Positions 1-8,429 of a stretch of 11,486 nucleotides of DNA are shown piece by piece (the first letter of the stretch is position 1; every line of letters begins with the position of its first letter). Made by a program: the position numbers and the translations under genes. A model generated the notes under the pieces. The model was not told where the DNA came from. It did no database searches and saw only the letters and a program-made list of their open reading frames with translations. Origin of the DNA: Treponema sp. (GTDB lineage Bacteria; Spirochaetota; Spirochaetia; Treponematales; Treponemataceae); contig JAGARY010000293.1 of assembly GCA_017622055.1 (NCBI GenBank), positions 1-11,486 of the forward strand, given 5' to 3'.

Positions 1-397
1 CACTTGTTGTAGAAAAAATATTTTCGGTTTTATCACTAATAAAAAATCTTCCTAGAGAAATATCAATGGTAGATTTCTTCATTGGAACTTGCCCAGACAC
101 TTTTAATAAAGTTAAATCAAGAATATTTTGAAAAACTGGTTCTCGTTGGGAATTTATATCTGCAATATAAGCTACTTCAGAATTTAACTTCCAAATACCA
201 TCCTTAGACAATGTATTAGACAACCAAACATGCAAACCATTTTTTTGAGTAAAAGAAAACTCAGCACTTTTATTTTTGTTAGGAGATATATCATACCCAA
301 TAGTAGATTCGTTATCAAAAACTCCTCCCCATTCAAAAGCGAAACCTTTAGTCAAAATCAAAAAAATAGAACAAAAAACAATAAAACTCTTTTTCAT
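1..397 (-). CDS. Exported outer-membrane beta-barrel (porin-like) protein, N-terminal part only
   Basis: An open frame of 132 codons runs from the ATG at 397 to the left edge without a stop; the C-terminal part lies outside the window. Residues 1-20 form a Sec signal peptide: Lys-Lys, a hydrophobic stretch, then an AXA-like site (GFA before Phe21). The mature part alternates polar and hydrophobic residues in short strands with many aromatic, Gly and Asn residues (FEWGG near 21-25, a GRFF strand near 116-119), as expected of an outer-membrane barrel. The start is 25 bases after the stop of the SLH-like gene and the Shine-Dalgarno is weak, so it is probably translated from the operon message. 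Export is well supported. The barrel call is inference from composition and from the neighbours; no specific porin family is recognised. Confidence 0.7.
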   Translation of the reverse strand, partial: MKKSFIVFCSIFLILTKGFAFEWGGVFDNESTIGYDISPNKNKSAEFSFTQKNGLHVWLSNTLSKDGIWKLNSEVAYIADINSQREPVFQNILDLTLLKVSGQVPMKKSTIDISLGRFFISDKTENIFSTTS

Positions 398-422
398 ATA
401 CAATTCACTCACTATAAACAAA

Positions 423-887
423 CTACTCTATTTCTATAACTTGATTTCCATAAAAAAAGGCACAAGTAGTATATAAACTCAGTGCATCTTGTCCAGAAAC
501 ATAAGAAGAAGGATCTTTTGCTTTATCAATTATTCCGTCAATTTTTAACTGTTTAAACACATATCGAGGAGAATTATTTGTAAGACGGCACATTAATCCA
601 CCTTTTACTTCCCAAATTTGAGAATAGACAAAAGCTATATTTACTAAAGGAATTTTTTCATCCTTATAAACCATAGATTTTATTTGTCCTTTATCGTATA
701 AAGCTTGAATTGCATCGTCATACGAAGCATCATCGCTTATTAAATTTTGGGCTGAAGCAGAGATATAACACACATCGCCATAAGTAACCTGTTCAGAATT
801 CAAAATTTCCGAAATTTTGTCATTTGACTGAGCAAAAACTACAAAAGATTTTAAAATAAATAATAAAAATAAAAATTTAACTTTCAC
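423..887 (-). CDS. Small exported protein with divergent SLH-like repeats
   Basis: A protein of 154 residues. Residues 1-19 are a signal peptide with cleavage after VFA, before Gln20. The mature part shows two diverged repeats built like S-layer homology domains: TYGDVCYISASAQNL (35-49) resembles the SLH 'TRAEFAxLLxRAL' helix, and YDDAIQALYDKGQIK (56-70) resembles the 'AxxAIxxLxxKGII' helix. The pattern recurs at about 80-120 (RYVFKQLKIDGII) and ends with DALSLYTT. SLH domains in diderms often bind peptidoglycan-linked polymers, so a periplasmic tether beside a porin is a reasonable inference. The start is GTG at 887; a stop lies in frame 12 codons upstream and no ATG lies between. The Shine-Dalgarno is poor. 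It sits 41 bases after the 1036-residue gene and 25 before the barrel gene. The repeat assignment is pattern-based and could be wrong. Confidence 0.6.
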   Translation of the reverse strand: MKVKFLFLLFILKSFVVFAQSNDKISEILNSEQVTYGDVCYISASAQNLISDDASYDDAIQALYDKGQIKSMVYKDEKIPLVNIAFVYSQIWEVKGGLMCRLTNNSPRYVFKQLKIDGIIDKAKDPSSYVSGQDALSLYTTCAFFYGNQVIEIE

Positions 888-928
888 GGTTAAAAGTTTA
901 CACCACTTTTTTTTGATTGTCTACAATC

Positions 929-3900
929 TTAATATCCAATTTCTATACTAAACTGAAATTTAAATAATTTCTGATGAAGATAAATATGAAAGTCAAAATG
1001 AGTGTTAAACATAGTTTCCGTTAATCTCCCAATTATAGGAACAAAATCTAAGTCTAAACTAAATGAAACATAATCTGCATAAATTGATTCTGTAAAAGTT
1101 CTACGGAATGATTCAACATCAAACATATTCGGCAAAGAAGTTTTTTGTGTATCATATAAAAAAGAACCTGTATATCCAAATTTTAAACCAACTCTAGAAA
1201 AAAACAAATTTAATATAGGAACACCTTGATTAATTTCCATTCCAAATAACAAAATTTCTGAACTAAACTTTAATGCTGTACCAATTTCCTTAAAAACATC
1301 TAAGGATAAAGTTGCAGGAACACTAAGGACCATACCTTGATACATTGATAATGGAGTTAGCCTTGGAATTGCAATTCCTAAAGAAAAACCAAAAGTAAAT
1401 TGTTCTACGCTGTATACAAAATCAGATAAAGACTTCATCACTTCATTTGAGTAAGAATTTTGAGTTGTTGATTCATCAGTTGCTTCAAGTTTTTCTTGTT
1501 TTTTTTCTTCCAAGAACTTCATAGTTTTATCTAAATCCCAAAAAGCAGATAAACTAGAAGAGAGAGTAAGACCTCGCTTTTCAAAAGAAGACACTCCATA
1601 TTGATGCACATTTGAATAAGTTACTGTTGATTGAAGTAAAAATGTTTTGTATGACTCTTCAAACTTTGGCCAATTTGAAAGATTAGGAAACTCTTCAATC
1701 TGATTCTTATCAAAATAATATGTAGAAGCTCCCAATTTTGATTGAACATCCATATTTAATTTTCGGAATGTCATTCCCAAAGGAATTTGCCAAGCGGTTG
1801 TTAATAAAAGTTCACCATTGTAAGTTCCTTCAAAAGGATCAAAAGCAAAAATTGAACCTAGAGAAATGTCCACTGGTGTTGAAGTGTTTTCAATAAAAAA
1901 GGAAAAAGCCCAGTTTTTAGAAAAATCATCCATTCCATCAAGCATTTTCTGTAATGTATCTGAATTTGGATTTGTAAAATATTCAAAATCAATATTAGCA
2001 AATCCAAAAGCCGCAGAAAAAATCATATCTGTATTTAACAATGGATCTGTATTAGTAATATAGGTTAAACCTAATCCAGGCCACATTTTTGGACCATCAG
2101 TCATTGAAATTTGTTTAACAGGTAACATTGGAATAAATAAACCATGAAACCAATATTTTAATGGATTATAATTTTTGTAATTATTGTAGCCCCAAGTTTC
2201 AGAAGCTAAATATGGTAATTCTACGTTAGACTGTTGAACATAGCCTTCTGAAAAATCCAATAAATCAAAAGGAATCTTCTTTAATTCGTTGTATTCTATT
2301 TTATTTGCAGAATAGAATAATTCATTATTATGCAAAACAGGATAATTTACGCCACCATGAATATCAGTTTTTTGCAAAAAAACTTTGTTTGGTATTTTGT
2401 TTTCATCTATTTGGAAAATACCCAATCTAGTAAAGCCGACTTTTCCATTTGGAATAAAAGAAAATGAATATTTTTGTGTTTTTGTATCATCTGAAAAATT
2501 GTGCAATTCTCTAATTTTTAGTGATTTTGAATTTTCATCGTATAATTGGAAAACATTTTCTTTTTCTGATGATAATTCAACCGCAAAAATATAATCTTGC
2601 AAATTCTGATGAACAACACAAAACATCAAATCATTTTCAACAAAAACAGGACAAGACGGAATTGTATCATAATCAAAAGTTCTTTCGTAAAGCAATTGGG
2701 TATTAGAATCATCATATTCTTCTATTGACTCAAAACCAGATAAGTCTACATCAATTTCAAGTTTTTCGTATAACGAAGGAATTGTATAAACTTCAATTGA
2801 AGGTGCCTTATCTTTTACATTAATTCCAGCAATTACATACAACCCATTTTTAAGTTGAACAATAGCCCCTTCACGTAAATCATAACTTTCCTTAAAAAAC
2901 GAGCGTTCTTGAATATCGTAAATCCAAGACACTTCAGATTTAAATTCATCACGATTTTTTATTTGTGTATATGAAACCACCAAAAATCTTCCGTCAGGAG
3001 AAACAGTAATTCTGTTTACATCACTTGCCAAAAATAATAACTGACGCATTTTGATATCTTTTGAAGGGTCTAAAATATCAACTTCGTGTCTAATATCATC
3101 ATACCAAATAATTCCATAGGGAGTTGATAATATATTTTTAATTGCTCCTTCTGTATCATTTTTTATTACTTTTGAACTGTTTTTTTCAAGTTCTTCCATT
3201 AATTCTAAATCTTCTGGCAAAGGAATTGTATCATAAAAATCATTCCAAGCTGAAGAAATAGAAACATTGTACACTTTAAAAAAGATTCCCGAAGTTAAAT
3301 AAAGATGTAATTTTCCACATTCGTTCCAAAATTCCAAAAATTTTTCCATTCCCCAACGTTGTTGTATAAATGCAATAAAAGCCGCACCAGCCAAAGATGA
3401 AAAATCATTTTCTGTTTTTGTGTTTTTCATAACAGAGATTTGAGTCCAATTTGGAAATTTGTTTTGCGCTTTTGCTAAAACTAATTGTTGAAGTGCAAAT
3501 TTGTCGTTTAACATCCCCTGACCATCACTACTACCTTCCACAAATGAAAATCCTTCTGCAAAAGAAAAAGGCAAATTTATAAAAGGAATAGGTTGAAACA
3601 TATCTGAAGGAATAAATTTTTTAACAACTTGAACAAATTTAGAAGAAACTGAATATTGAACCGCTTTTGCAATTTCTTGAAATAATAAAGAAAGAACAGT
3701 ATTTTCAAAAAGTGCAGTTTCTACAGTTGGAACACCTTCAAAAATTACAATTCTATTGTAAGGATTTGGGGAATATGTAATTTCAAGTTTATCAGAATCG
3801 GGAGAAATTATAATTGGCATTCTGATTTTTTCATCTGGTTTTACAGTTTCGTAAGCTTGTTCGTATAACAAATCTGCATTTTGAATAACAAGATTTGCTG

Positions 3901-4039
3901 TGTGTAATGATTCATCACAAAAAATAACATCAAAATATTGAGTTTGGGCCACTTTCATTTTTCTTGGACGCCCCAAAACACCAGCAAAACACGAGAAAAC
4001 TAAAAAAATAAATAAAAAAACACAGAATAATCTTTTCAA
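929..4039 (-). CDS. Large exported protein: degenerate peptidase-MA-like domain, propeller-like region and C-terminal beta-barrel
   Basis: A protein of 1036 residues. The signal peptide covers about 1-23. Residues 30-280 follow the peptidase-MA (gluzincin) layout: the helix that normally holds HExxH reads LLFQEIAKAVQ (118-128), then FAEGFSFVEG (160-169) matches the downstream 'xxEGxA' glutamate helix, and AAFIAFIQQRWG (219-230) and AWNDFY (264-269) match later helices. Both zinc histidines are replaced (Gln121, Lys125), so protease activity is unlikely. Residues about 300-610 contain beta-propeller-like segments, including SPDGRFLVVS (347-356). Residues about 620-1036 are strand-rich and end in IEIGY, a C-terminal aromatic typical of outer-membrane barrels. 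The start is TTG at 4039: it is the only start that keeps the signal peptide, and a stop lies just upstream. The gene begins 26 bases after argD. Domain calls are by eye; an intact frame of this length argues against a pseudogene. Confidence 0.7.
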   Translation of the reverse strand: MKRLFCVFLFIFLVFSCFAGVLGRPRKMKVAQTQYFDVIFCDESLHTANLVIQNADLLYEQAYETVKPDEKIRMPIIISPDSDKLEITYSPNPYNRIVIFEGVPTVETALFENTVLSLLFQEIAKAVQYSVSSKFVQVVKKFIPSDMFQPIPFINLPFSFAEGFSFVEGSSDGQGMLNDKFALQQLVLAKAQNKFPNWTQISVMKNTKTENDFSSLAGAAFIAFIQQRWGMEKFLEFWNECGKLHLYLTSGIFFKVYNVSISSAWNDFYDTIPLPEDLELMEELEKNSSKVIKNDTEGAIKNILSTPYGIIWYDDIRHEVDILDPSKDIKMRQLLFLASDVNRITVSPDGRFLVVSYTQIKNRDEFKSEVSWIYDIQERSFFKESYDLREGAIVQLKNGLYVIAGINVKDKAPSIEVYTIPSLYEKLEIDVDLSGFESIEEYDDSNTQLLYERTFDYDTIPSCPVFVENDLMFCVVHQNLQDYIFAVELSSEKENVFQLYDENSKSLKIRELHNFSDDTKTQKYSFSFIPNGKVGFTRLGIFQIDENKIPNKVFLQKTDIHGGVNYPVLHNNELFYSANKIEYNELKKIPFDLLDFSEGYVQQSNVELPYLASETWGYNNYKNYNPLKYWFHGLFIPMLPVKQISMTDGPKMWPGLGLTYITNTDPLLNTDMIFSAAFGFANIDFEYFTNPNSDTLQKMLDGMDDFSKNWAFSFFIENTSTPVDISLGSIFAFDPFEGTYNGELLLTTAWQIPLGMTFRKLNMDVQSKLGASTYYFDKNQIEEFPNLSNWPKFEESYKTFLLQSTVTYSNVHQYGVSSFEKRGLTLSSSLSAFWDLDKTMKFLEEKKQEKLEATDESTTQNSYSNEVMKSLSDFVYSVEQFTFGFSLGIAIPRLTPLSMYQGMVLSVPATLSLDVFKEIGTALKFSSEILLFGMEINQGVPILNLFFSRVGLKFGYTGSFLYDTQKTSLPNMFDVESFRRTFTESIYADYVSFSLDLDFVPIIGRLTETMFNTHFDFHIYLHQKLFKFQFSIEIGY

Positions 4040-4065
4040 TAGCTTAATTTTATTACAAAAATCAA

Positions 4066-5238
4066 TTATTTACAAAATGATTCAAGAACTTCTTTGTAAA
4101 TTGCCAATCCTTGTTCAACTTCTTTATCTGAAATTGTTAATGGTGGTAAAAATCTTACAACATCTGCACCAGCAACTGTTGTACAAAGACCTTTTTCCAA
4201 ACATTTTACTTCAATATCAAAAGGTTTTACGGAAGAGTCAATTTGAGTTCCAATCATTAAACCACGACCACGGACACCTTTTACAATTGGAAGAATCCAA
4301 CTAGAAATGGCACCACGAATGTAATCTCCAACGTGGTTTACTCTATCTAAAAATTCCCAATCTGCTACAGTTTCTAGAACAACTTTTGCAGCGGAACAAA
4401 CTAAAGGATTTCCTGCAAATGTAGACTGATGATCTCCTGCTACAAAAACGTCAGCGGCTTTTCCGCGGAACAAACAAGCTCCCATTGGTAAACCGCCAGC
4501 AATTCCTTTTGCCAATGTAACAACTTCTGGCTTAAAGTCTAAAAAGTCGCTGGCAAGGAAAGTTCCTGTACGTCCAATTCCAGTTTGAACTTCGTCCGCC
4601 ATAACAATTGCTCCAGCTGCCCTTGCCGCGTCACTTGCCGCTTGAATCCATGCTGGGTCCAAAAGATTAACACCACCTTCCCCTTGAATACATTCAACAA
4701 AAAATGCCGCAGTTGTATCATCAAAAGCAGTTTTTATTGCTTCGTAATCATTTGCTTTTATTGTTTTAAAACCTTCAGGATAAGGAGCAAAACATTCTGG
4801 ATGAAATTTATCTTGACCAGTGGCAGTTAAAGTTGCCAAAGTTCTTCCGTGAAAAGAATTTTCCAAAGTTACAATTGTTTTTCGTTTTTCGCCGCCGTTT
4901 AATTGACCATATTTTCTTGCAAGTTTAATAGCAGCTTCGTTTGCCTCTGCCCCGGAATTTCCAAAATATCCTTTTTCAAAACCTGTAACTTTTAAAAGTT
5001 CATCTGCATATACAAGTCCAATATCAGAAAAATAATAATTTGAAATGTGAATTTGTTTTTTTGCTTGTTTTGCAATTTCCCGAACAAGAGGTTTATAGTT
5101 GTGACCAAGACAGTTTACGCCAATTCCAGAAATAAAATCGATGTACTTTTTGCCCTTTGCATCCCACATTGTGGCATTTTTACCTTTTACAAAAGTTAAA
5201 TCAAAGGATCCATAATTGTTTAAAATCATTTTTTTCAT
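4066..5238 (-). CDS. argD: Acetylornithine aminotransferase (class III PLP aminotransferase)
   Basis: This cytoplasmic enzyme transfers an amino group from glutamate to N-acetylglutamate-5-semialdehyde to make N-acetylornithine in arginine synthesis. At 390 residues it has the usual family length. Visible motifs are the cofactor phosphate loop NSGAEAN (94-100), FHGRT (129-133), the PLP-ring acid in DEVQTGIGRTG (215-225), the Schiff-base lysine in LAKGIAGGLPMGA (Lys244) and the TFAGNPL segment near residue 275. The ATG at 5238 has a good Shine-Dalgarno, AAGGGGTG, four bases upstream. No other arg gene is beside it; instead three envelope genes follow at gaps of 26, 41 and 25 bases. It begins 60 bases after the cyclase stop, so it may be co-transcribed with that gene. 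Succinyldiaminopimelate or ornithine aminotransferase are close relatives, but the short N-terminus and spacing of motifs favour ArgD. Confidence 0.9.
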   Translation of the reverse strand: MKKMILNNYGSFDLTFVKGKNATMWDAKGKKYIDFISGIGVNCLGHNYKPLVREIAKQAKKQIHISNYYFSDIGLVYADELLKVTGFEKGYFGNSGAEANEAAIKLARKYGQLNGGEKRKTIVTLENSFHGRTLATLTATGQDKFHPECFAPYPEGFKTIKANDYEAIKTAFDDTTAAFFVECIQGEGGVNLLDPAWIQAASDAARAAGAIVMADEVQTGIGRTGTFLASDFLDFKPEVVTLAKGIAGGLPMGACLFRGKAADVFVAGDHQSTFAGNPLVCSAAKVVLETVADWEFLDRVNHVGDYIRGAISSWILPIVKGVRGRGLMIGTQIDSSVKPFDIEVKCLEKGLCTTVAGADVVRFLPPLTISDKEVEQGLAIYKEVLESFCK

Positions 5239-5298
5239 AAAACACCCCTTGTTCAGAAATTAATAAATTACTAAACAATGGGATTATGACATCATTTT

Positions 5299-7254
5299 TT
5301 ATTTTTGTGAATGCTTTATTCGTTTTTCTTGATACAAATTCTCATCAGCAACTTTTAAAAGCATTTGAATATCATGATTATCTACATCAAAATTAACAGC
5401 CCCAACACTTATAGAAAGTGTAAATGGCAAGTTATTCTTTTTAGAAAAATCTTCATTCAAAGATATTAGTTTTTCACGCAAAGCAGAAACTTTTTCGCTT
5501 GGAAAACCTGGAGCCACAACACCAAATTCATCACCACTTAATCGACCAACTACATCAGAATCTCTAAAAGCAGCTTTTAAAACTTGGGCTTCAACCTTAA
5601 TTGCCAAGTCTCCAATTTTATGACCATAAGTATCATTAATAGTTTTAAGACCATCCAAATCAAAAAACATAACACTTCCTGTTTTTCCCATAGAAGAAGA
5701 AAGGGAAGCTAATTTTTGACCATAATCATAAAATCCTCGTCTATTTAACACACCTGTCAATTCATCAGTTTTTGATTTTATGTTTAATTTTTGGTTTTCC
5801 AATATCAACTCATTACGTTTTGTAATATTTTGAGAGTTAGTATAGGCTTGGAATAAAGAATTTGCCAAAATTTTTCCATATATAGAAATTAAAGGGTAAT
5901 TGTGACCTTGGAACAAAGCAACAATGTATCCATAGTTATTTGTTTTGTTATAAATTGGCAATACCAAAAATCTTCCTGGTAAAATATCAGAATATCTTCT
6001 TGGAATAAGTTCTTCCCGTGGATTAAATCTAATTTGATTATGCCCCAAGAAAAGATTTCTTTTTTCAATAACTTTATTGGAATGGAAAATAAAATTAGCA
6101 TCATCAGGAACTATAAAAGTTTCATCCTTTTCCAATTCAACAGGCTCTTTGTACAAAACAATAGACAATTCATAAATGTTTTGAAGTCTAAAATTATAAA
6201 GCAAATTATTTAGGTAAGCTTCAAAAGAAATACTTGTATCCATTGCATTAAGAAGTTCAAATATTGTTGTAAAATTGGAAGAACCTTGAGCATAAAATCT
6301 CTGTCGTTCTGCATTTTGATATTTTGTAGAACGCAATTTTCCATTATTATCATAAGAACTTCCATCTTGCAAAGAGGAAGCAACACAACCACAAGATTGT
6401 CGGTAAACTGGTTCTGCAGGAATTTCAATTTTTCGTTCACATTCAATTCCCCGTAAAATATCATAGGCAACCCGAGCGGCTCCTGCACCAGTTTCTTCAA
6501 CAGACTGATTGATTGTAGACAAAGTAGGAAAACTTTGAGTAGCAATTTCTGTATCATCAAATCCCACAAGACAAACATCTTCAGGACAATTTACCCCCAA
6601 AGTATTAAAGGCTGTTAAAACCCCAACAGCAGTATAATCATTTGCACACAAAAGGGCATCAAATTTTATATCATCTTTTGACTTTATTCTCTCTAAAAAT
6701 ACTCTTTCTGCAACCCCTGGTGTAAAATCACCATGAAAAACAAATTCTTCATTAAATTCAAGACCATTTTTTTTCAATGCATTTTTATAAGCATTAAATC
6801 GAACTTCCGATTCACTAGAAAAACTTTGAGCCGCAGTAAAAAATCCAATTTTTGTTTTGTTATGCTTTTTTACCAAATGTTCAACAATTTTATCATAAGC
6901 ATCTTCACAAGAAACACAAGTATAATAATTATTTTCAACATTCAAAGGTACAGAAACAGAAATAACAGGTTTTGGGGCTAAAACTTTTAAATATTCAGAA
7001 AGTTGATCTGTAGACAAATAAGAAGAAAATGAATTTGTAATAATAATGTAAGCATCAATTTCTTCTGAACATAAAACATCAACACTTGACCAATATTGAT
7101 AGTCAAATTCCGCTGTTGTGGATTTTGGCACATTTACAGGAGAAATAAACAATCTAACATCATTTTTCTGTGCAAAAAAATCTACAATACCATTTAAAAC
7201 CGTAGCGTTGTACTCAATAGTAAGTTCGTAAACTAAAACTGCAATATTTTTCAT
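5299..7254 (-). CDS. Cytoplasmic diguanylate cyclase with N-terminal LacI/XylR-like ligand-binding domain
   Basis: A predicted c-di-GMP synthase of 651 residues. Residues 2-290 resemble the periplasmic-binding-protein fold of LacI/XylR regulators (IGFFTAAQ, CANDYTAVGVL, DVCLVGFDD, ending QSCGC at 286-290), but there is no helix-turn-helix before it and no signal peptide, so it is a cytosolic sugar-sensor-like module and not a repressor. Residues about 325-470 form a middle domain of uncertain type, possibly GAF-like. A short helical linker (475-491) leads to the GGDEF domain: DELTGVLNRRGF from 497, FDLDGLKTIND with metal-binding Asp532, and the active-site loop SGDEF at 573-577. An RxxD product-inhibition site (RDSD, 564-567) lies five residues before it. 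I place the start at ATG 7254 after a close GGGTG; an in-frame TTG at 7263 would add three residues. No EAL or HD-GYP domain is attached. Confidence 0.88.
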   Translation of the reverse strand: MKNIAVLVYELTIEYNATVLNGIVDFFAQKNDVRLFISPVNVPKSTTAEFDYQYWSSVDVLCSEEIDAYIIITNSFSSYLSTDQLSEYLKVLAPKPVISVSVPLNVENNYYTCVSCEDAYDKIVEHLVKKHNKTKIGFFTAAQSFSSESEVRFNAYKNALKKNGLEFNEEFVFHGDFTPGVAERVFLERIKSKDDIKFDALLCANDYTAVGVLTAFNTLGVNCPEDVCLVGFDDTEIATQSFPTLSTINQSVEETGAGAARVAYDILRGIECERKIEIPAEPVYRQSCGCVASSLQDGSSYDNNGKLRSTKYQNAERQRFYAQGSSNFTTIFELLNAMDTSISFEAYLNNLLYNFRLQNIYELSIVLYKEPVELEKDETFIVPDDANFIFHSNKVIEKRNLFLGHNQIRFNPREELIPRRYSDILPGRFLVLPIYNKTNNYGYIVALFQGHNYPLISIYGKILANSLFQAYTNSQNITKRNELILENQKLNIKSKTDELTGVLNRRGFYDYGQKLASLSSSMGKTGSVMFFDLDGLKTINDTYGHKIGDLAIKVEAQVLKAAFRDSDVVGRLSGDEFGVVAPGFPSEKVSALREKLISLNEDFSKKNNLPFTLSISVGAVNFDVDNHDIQMLLKVADENLYQEKRIKHSQK

Positions 7255-7308
7255 AACACCCAATCAAAAAAAATGATTTTGAAAACCCTCTGCGAGCAAT
7301 ATTAATTA

Positions 7309-7337
7309 ATTATACCCCATCTTTTGATTACACACAA
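7309..7337 (-). promoter_or_regulatory. Sigma70-type promoter for the diguanylate cyclase gene
   Basis: On the minus strand, -35 TTGTGT (7332-7337) is separated by exactly 17 bases from a perfect -10 TATAAT (7309-7314). Transcription would start near 7302, giving a leader of about 50 bases before the ATG at 7254. The cyclase can therefore be expressed independently of the WYL gene upstream, and the promoter may also serve argD and the envelope genes behind it. Confidence 0.65.
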
Positions 7338-7415
7338 CAAAAGAATTTTCTTAAGCAAAATAATAGGATAGAAAAATAATAAATAACTCACACTATCTTT
7401 TTTAACTTTCAACTA

Positions 7416-8429
7416 TTATTTTCCCATTTTTATTGATTTTTTGTACATTTTTTCGGTTTCGGTTTTCCACCAGTCCACAAGCCAATCTGGTTCTAAAGGT
7501 TCAGCATCTGCACCAAAAGAAAGAAGCCATTTTTGAATTGGAATCCACTGAGACGAAGTAAAAGAAATTACAATTTTTTCTTCATTTGGAAATGATTCTA
7601 AAACTTGGTCATCAGCCCAAATAGATTCATATAAAGTATTTCTAGAATCTCCATACACAGCAATTTTAAATTCATAAGATTCATCGTATTGAAACGCACC
7701 CCATCGCCCCTTTTCAAAATCTTCTTCAAACTTGTAATCTGGAGGCAAATCAAAAGTGCGTGTTGTTAAAATTTGAACTTCTTGAATTCTGTTTAAATTA
7801 TATAATCTTGTTAACATTCCGTTTTTTGAACTAGCAGCATATAAAAAAATGTGCCCATTATCAACAATTAATTGACAAGGTTTTACAATTCTATGATTCT
7901 TTAAAGGTTCCCACTTACTTCTATATACAAAAGAAAGTTCCAAATTGTTTTTAAGGGCTTCCAAAATCTTTTCAAAAACTTCATTATCAATAATTGGTTT
8001 TGGACCTTTAGAAATTACAAACCTATCTTCAATTTTTGATTCAGTTTTTTCTACACTAGGAAAATGTTTTGTAATAAAAGCAGCCGCTCTGTTATATAAA
8101 GGGTTTGCATCATCATATTTTTTCAGAAACTTTTTAATTAAAGCCAAAATAAAAATATCATCTTGGGAAATTCCTTGAATGGGAAAATTAAAAGGTTTTT
8201 CGTATAAATACCCGCCCTTTTTTCTGTCAAAAACAATTGGAGCGTCCAAACTTTCTTTCATATATCGTAAATCACGACGCAAAGAAGAATCTGAAAATTT
8301 TTTGTCTTCAAATTCATCGCGAATTTGTTCACGAAGTTTTTCAAAAGAAGTGCTTTTTCCTTCAGACAAAATTTTGTCAATATATCTGTATCGTTCTGTT
8401 TGATTATGAGTTGTTTTGTGTCCCGACAT
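7416..8429 (-). CDS. WYL-domain transcriptional regulator (YafY/PafC-like)
   Basis: A cytoplasmic DNA-binding regulator of 337 residues. Residues about 10-75 form a winged helix-turn-helix (RYRYIDKIL, then SDSSLRRDLRYMKE as recognition helix, then the GGYLYE wing). Residues about 150-225 form the WYL domain: LSFVYRSKWEP (165-175), HRIVKPCQLIVDNG (179-192), GHIFLYA (192-198, where the usual Trp-Tyr-Leu trio reads Ile-Phe-Leu) and the ligand-arginine segment LTRLYNLNRI (206-215). The C-terminal WCX extension ends with WLLSFGADAEPLEPDWL (301-317), a common signature there. WYL domains usually sense nucleic acid or nucleotide ligands. The ATG lies inside the membrane-protein gene upstream (26-base overlap) and has a Shine-Dalgarno, GAGAGGGA, a few bases before it, so the two are very probably translated from one message. 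The regulated genes are unknown; autoregulation of this pair is the simplest guess. Confidence 0.88.
   Translation of the reverse strand: MSGHKTTHNQTERYRYIDKILSEGKSTSFEKLREQIRDEFEDKKFSDSSLRRDLRYMKESLDAPIVFDRKKGGYLYEKPFNFPIQGISQDDIFILALIKKFLKKYDDANPLYNRAAAFITKHFPSVEKTESKIEDRFVISKGPKPIIDNEVFEKILEALKNNLELSFVYRSKWEPLKNHRIVKPCQLIVDNGHIFLYAASSKNGMLTRLYNLNRIQEVQILTTRTFDLPPDYKFEEDFEKGRWGAFQYDESYEFKIAVYGDSRNTLYESIWADDQVLESFPNEEKIVISFTSSQWIPIQKWLLSFGADAEPLEPDWLVDWWKTETEKMYKKSIKMGK

Noticed and set aside
230..476. Two short plus-strand open frames near the left end.
   Set aside because: They lie opposite the exported barrel gene, whose frame is open to the edge and has a signal peptide; the short frames have no ribosome site or protein-like composition.
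915..928. Inverted repeat GATTGT/ACAATC next to a run of eight T on the plus strand, possible terminator.
   Set aside because: Minus-strand transcripts would have A residues after the short stem, and no plus-strand gene ends here, so it does not fit an intrinsic terminator.
929..4039. Active zinc metalloprotease.
   Set aside because: The HExxH histidines are Gln and Lys in the sequence, so zinc binding by the usual ligands is not possible.
6210..6578. A 122-codon open frame on the same strand as the cyclase but in another frame, which could hint at a frameshift.
   Set aside because: The cyclase frame is continuous with recognisable domains on both sides; the other frame encodes a Leu-rich, low-complexity product.
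5299..7254. Annotation as a LacI-family transcription repressor.
   Set aside because: The protein begins directly with the ligand-binding fold, without a helix-turn-helix, and ends in a GGDEF domain.
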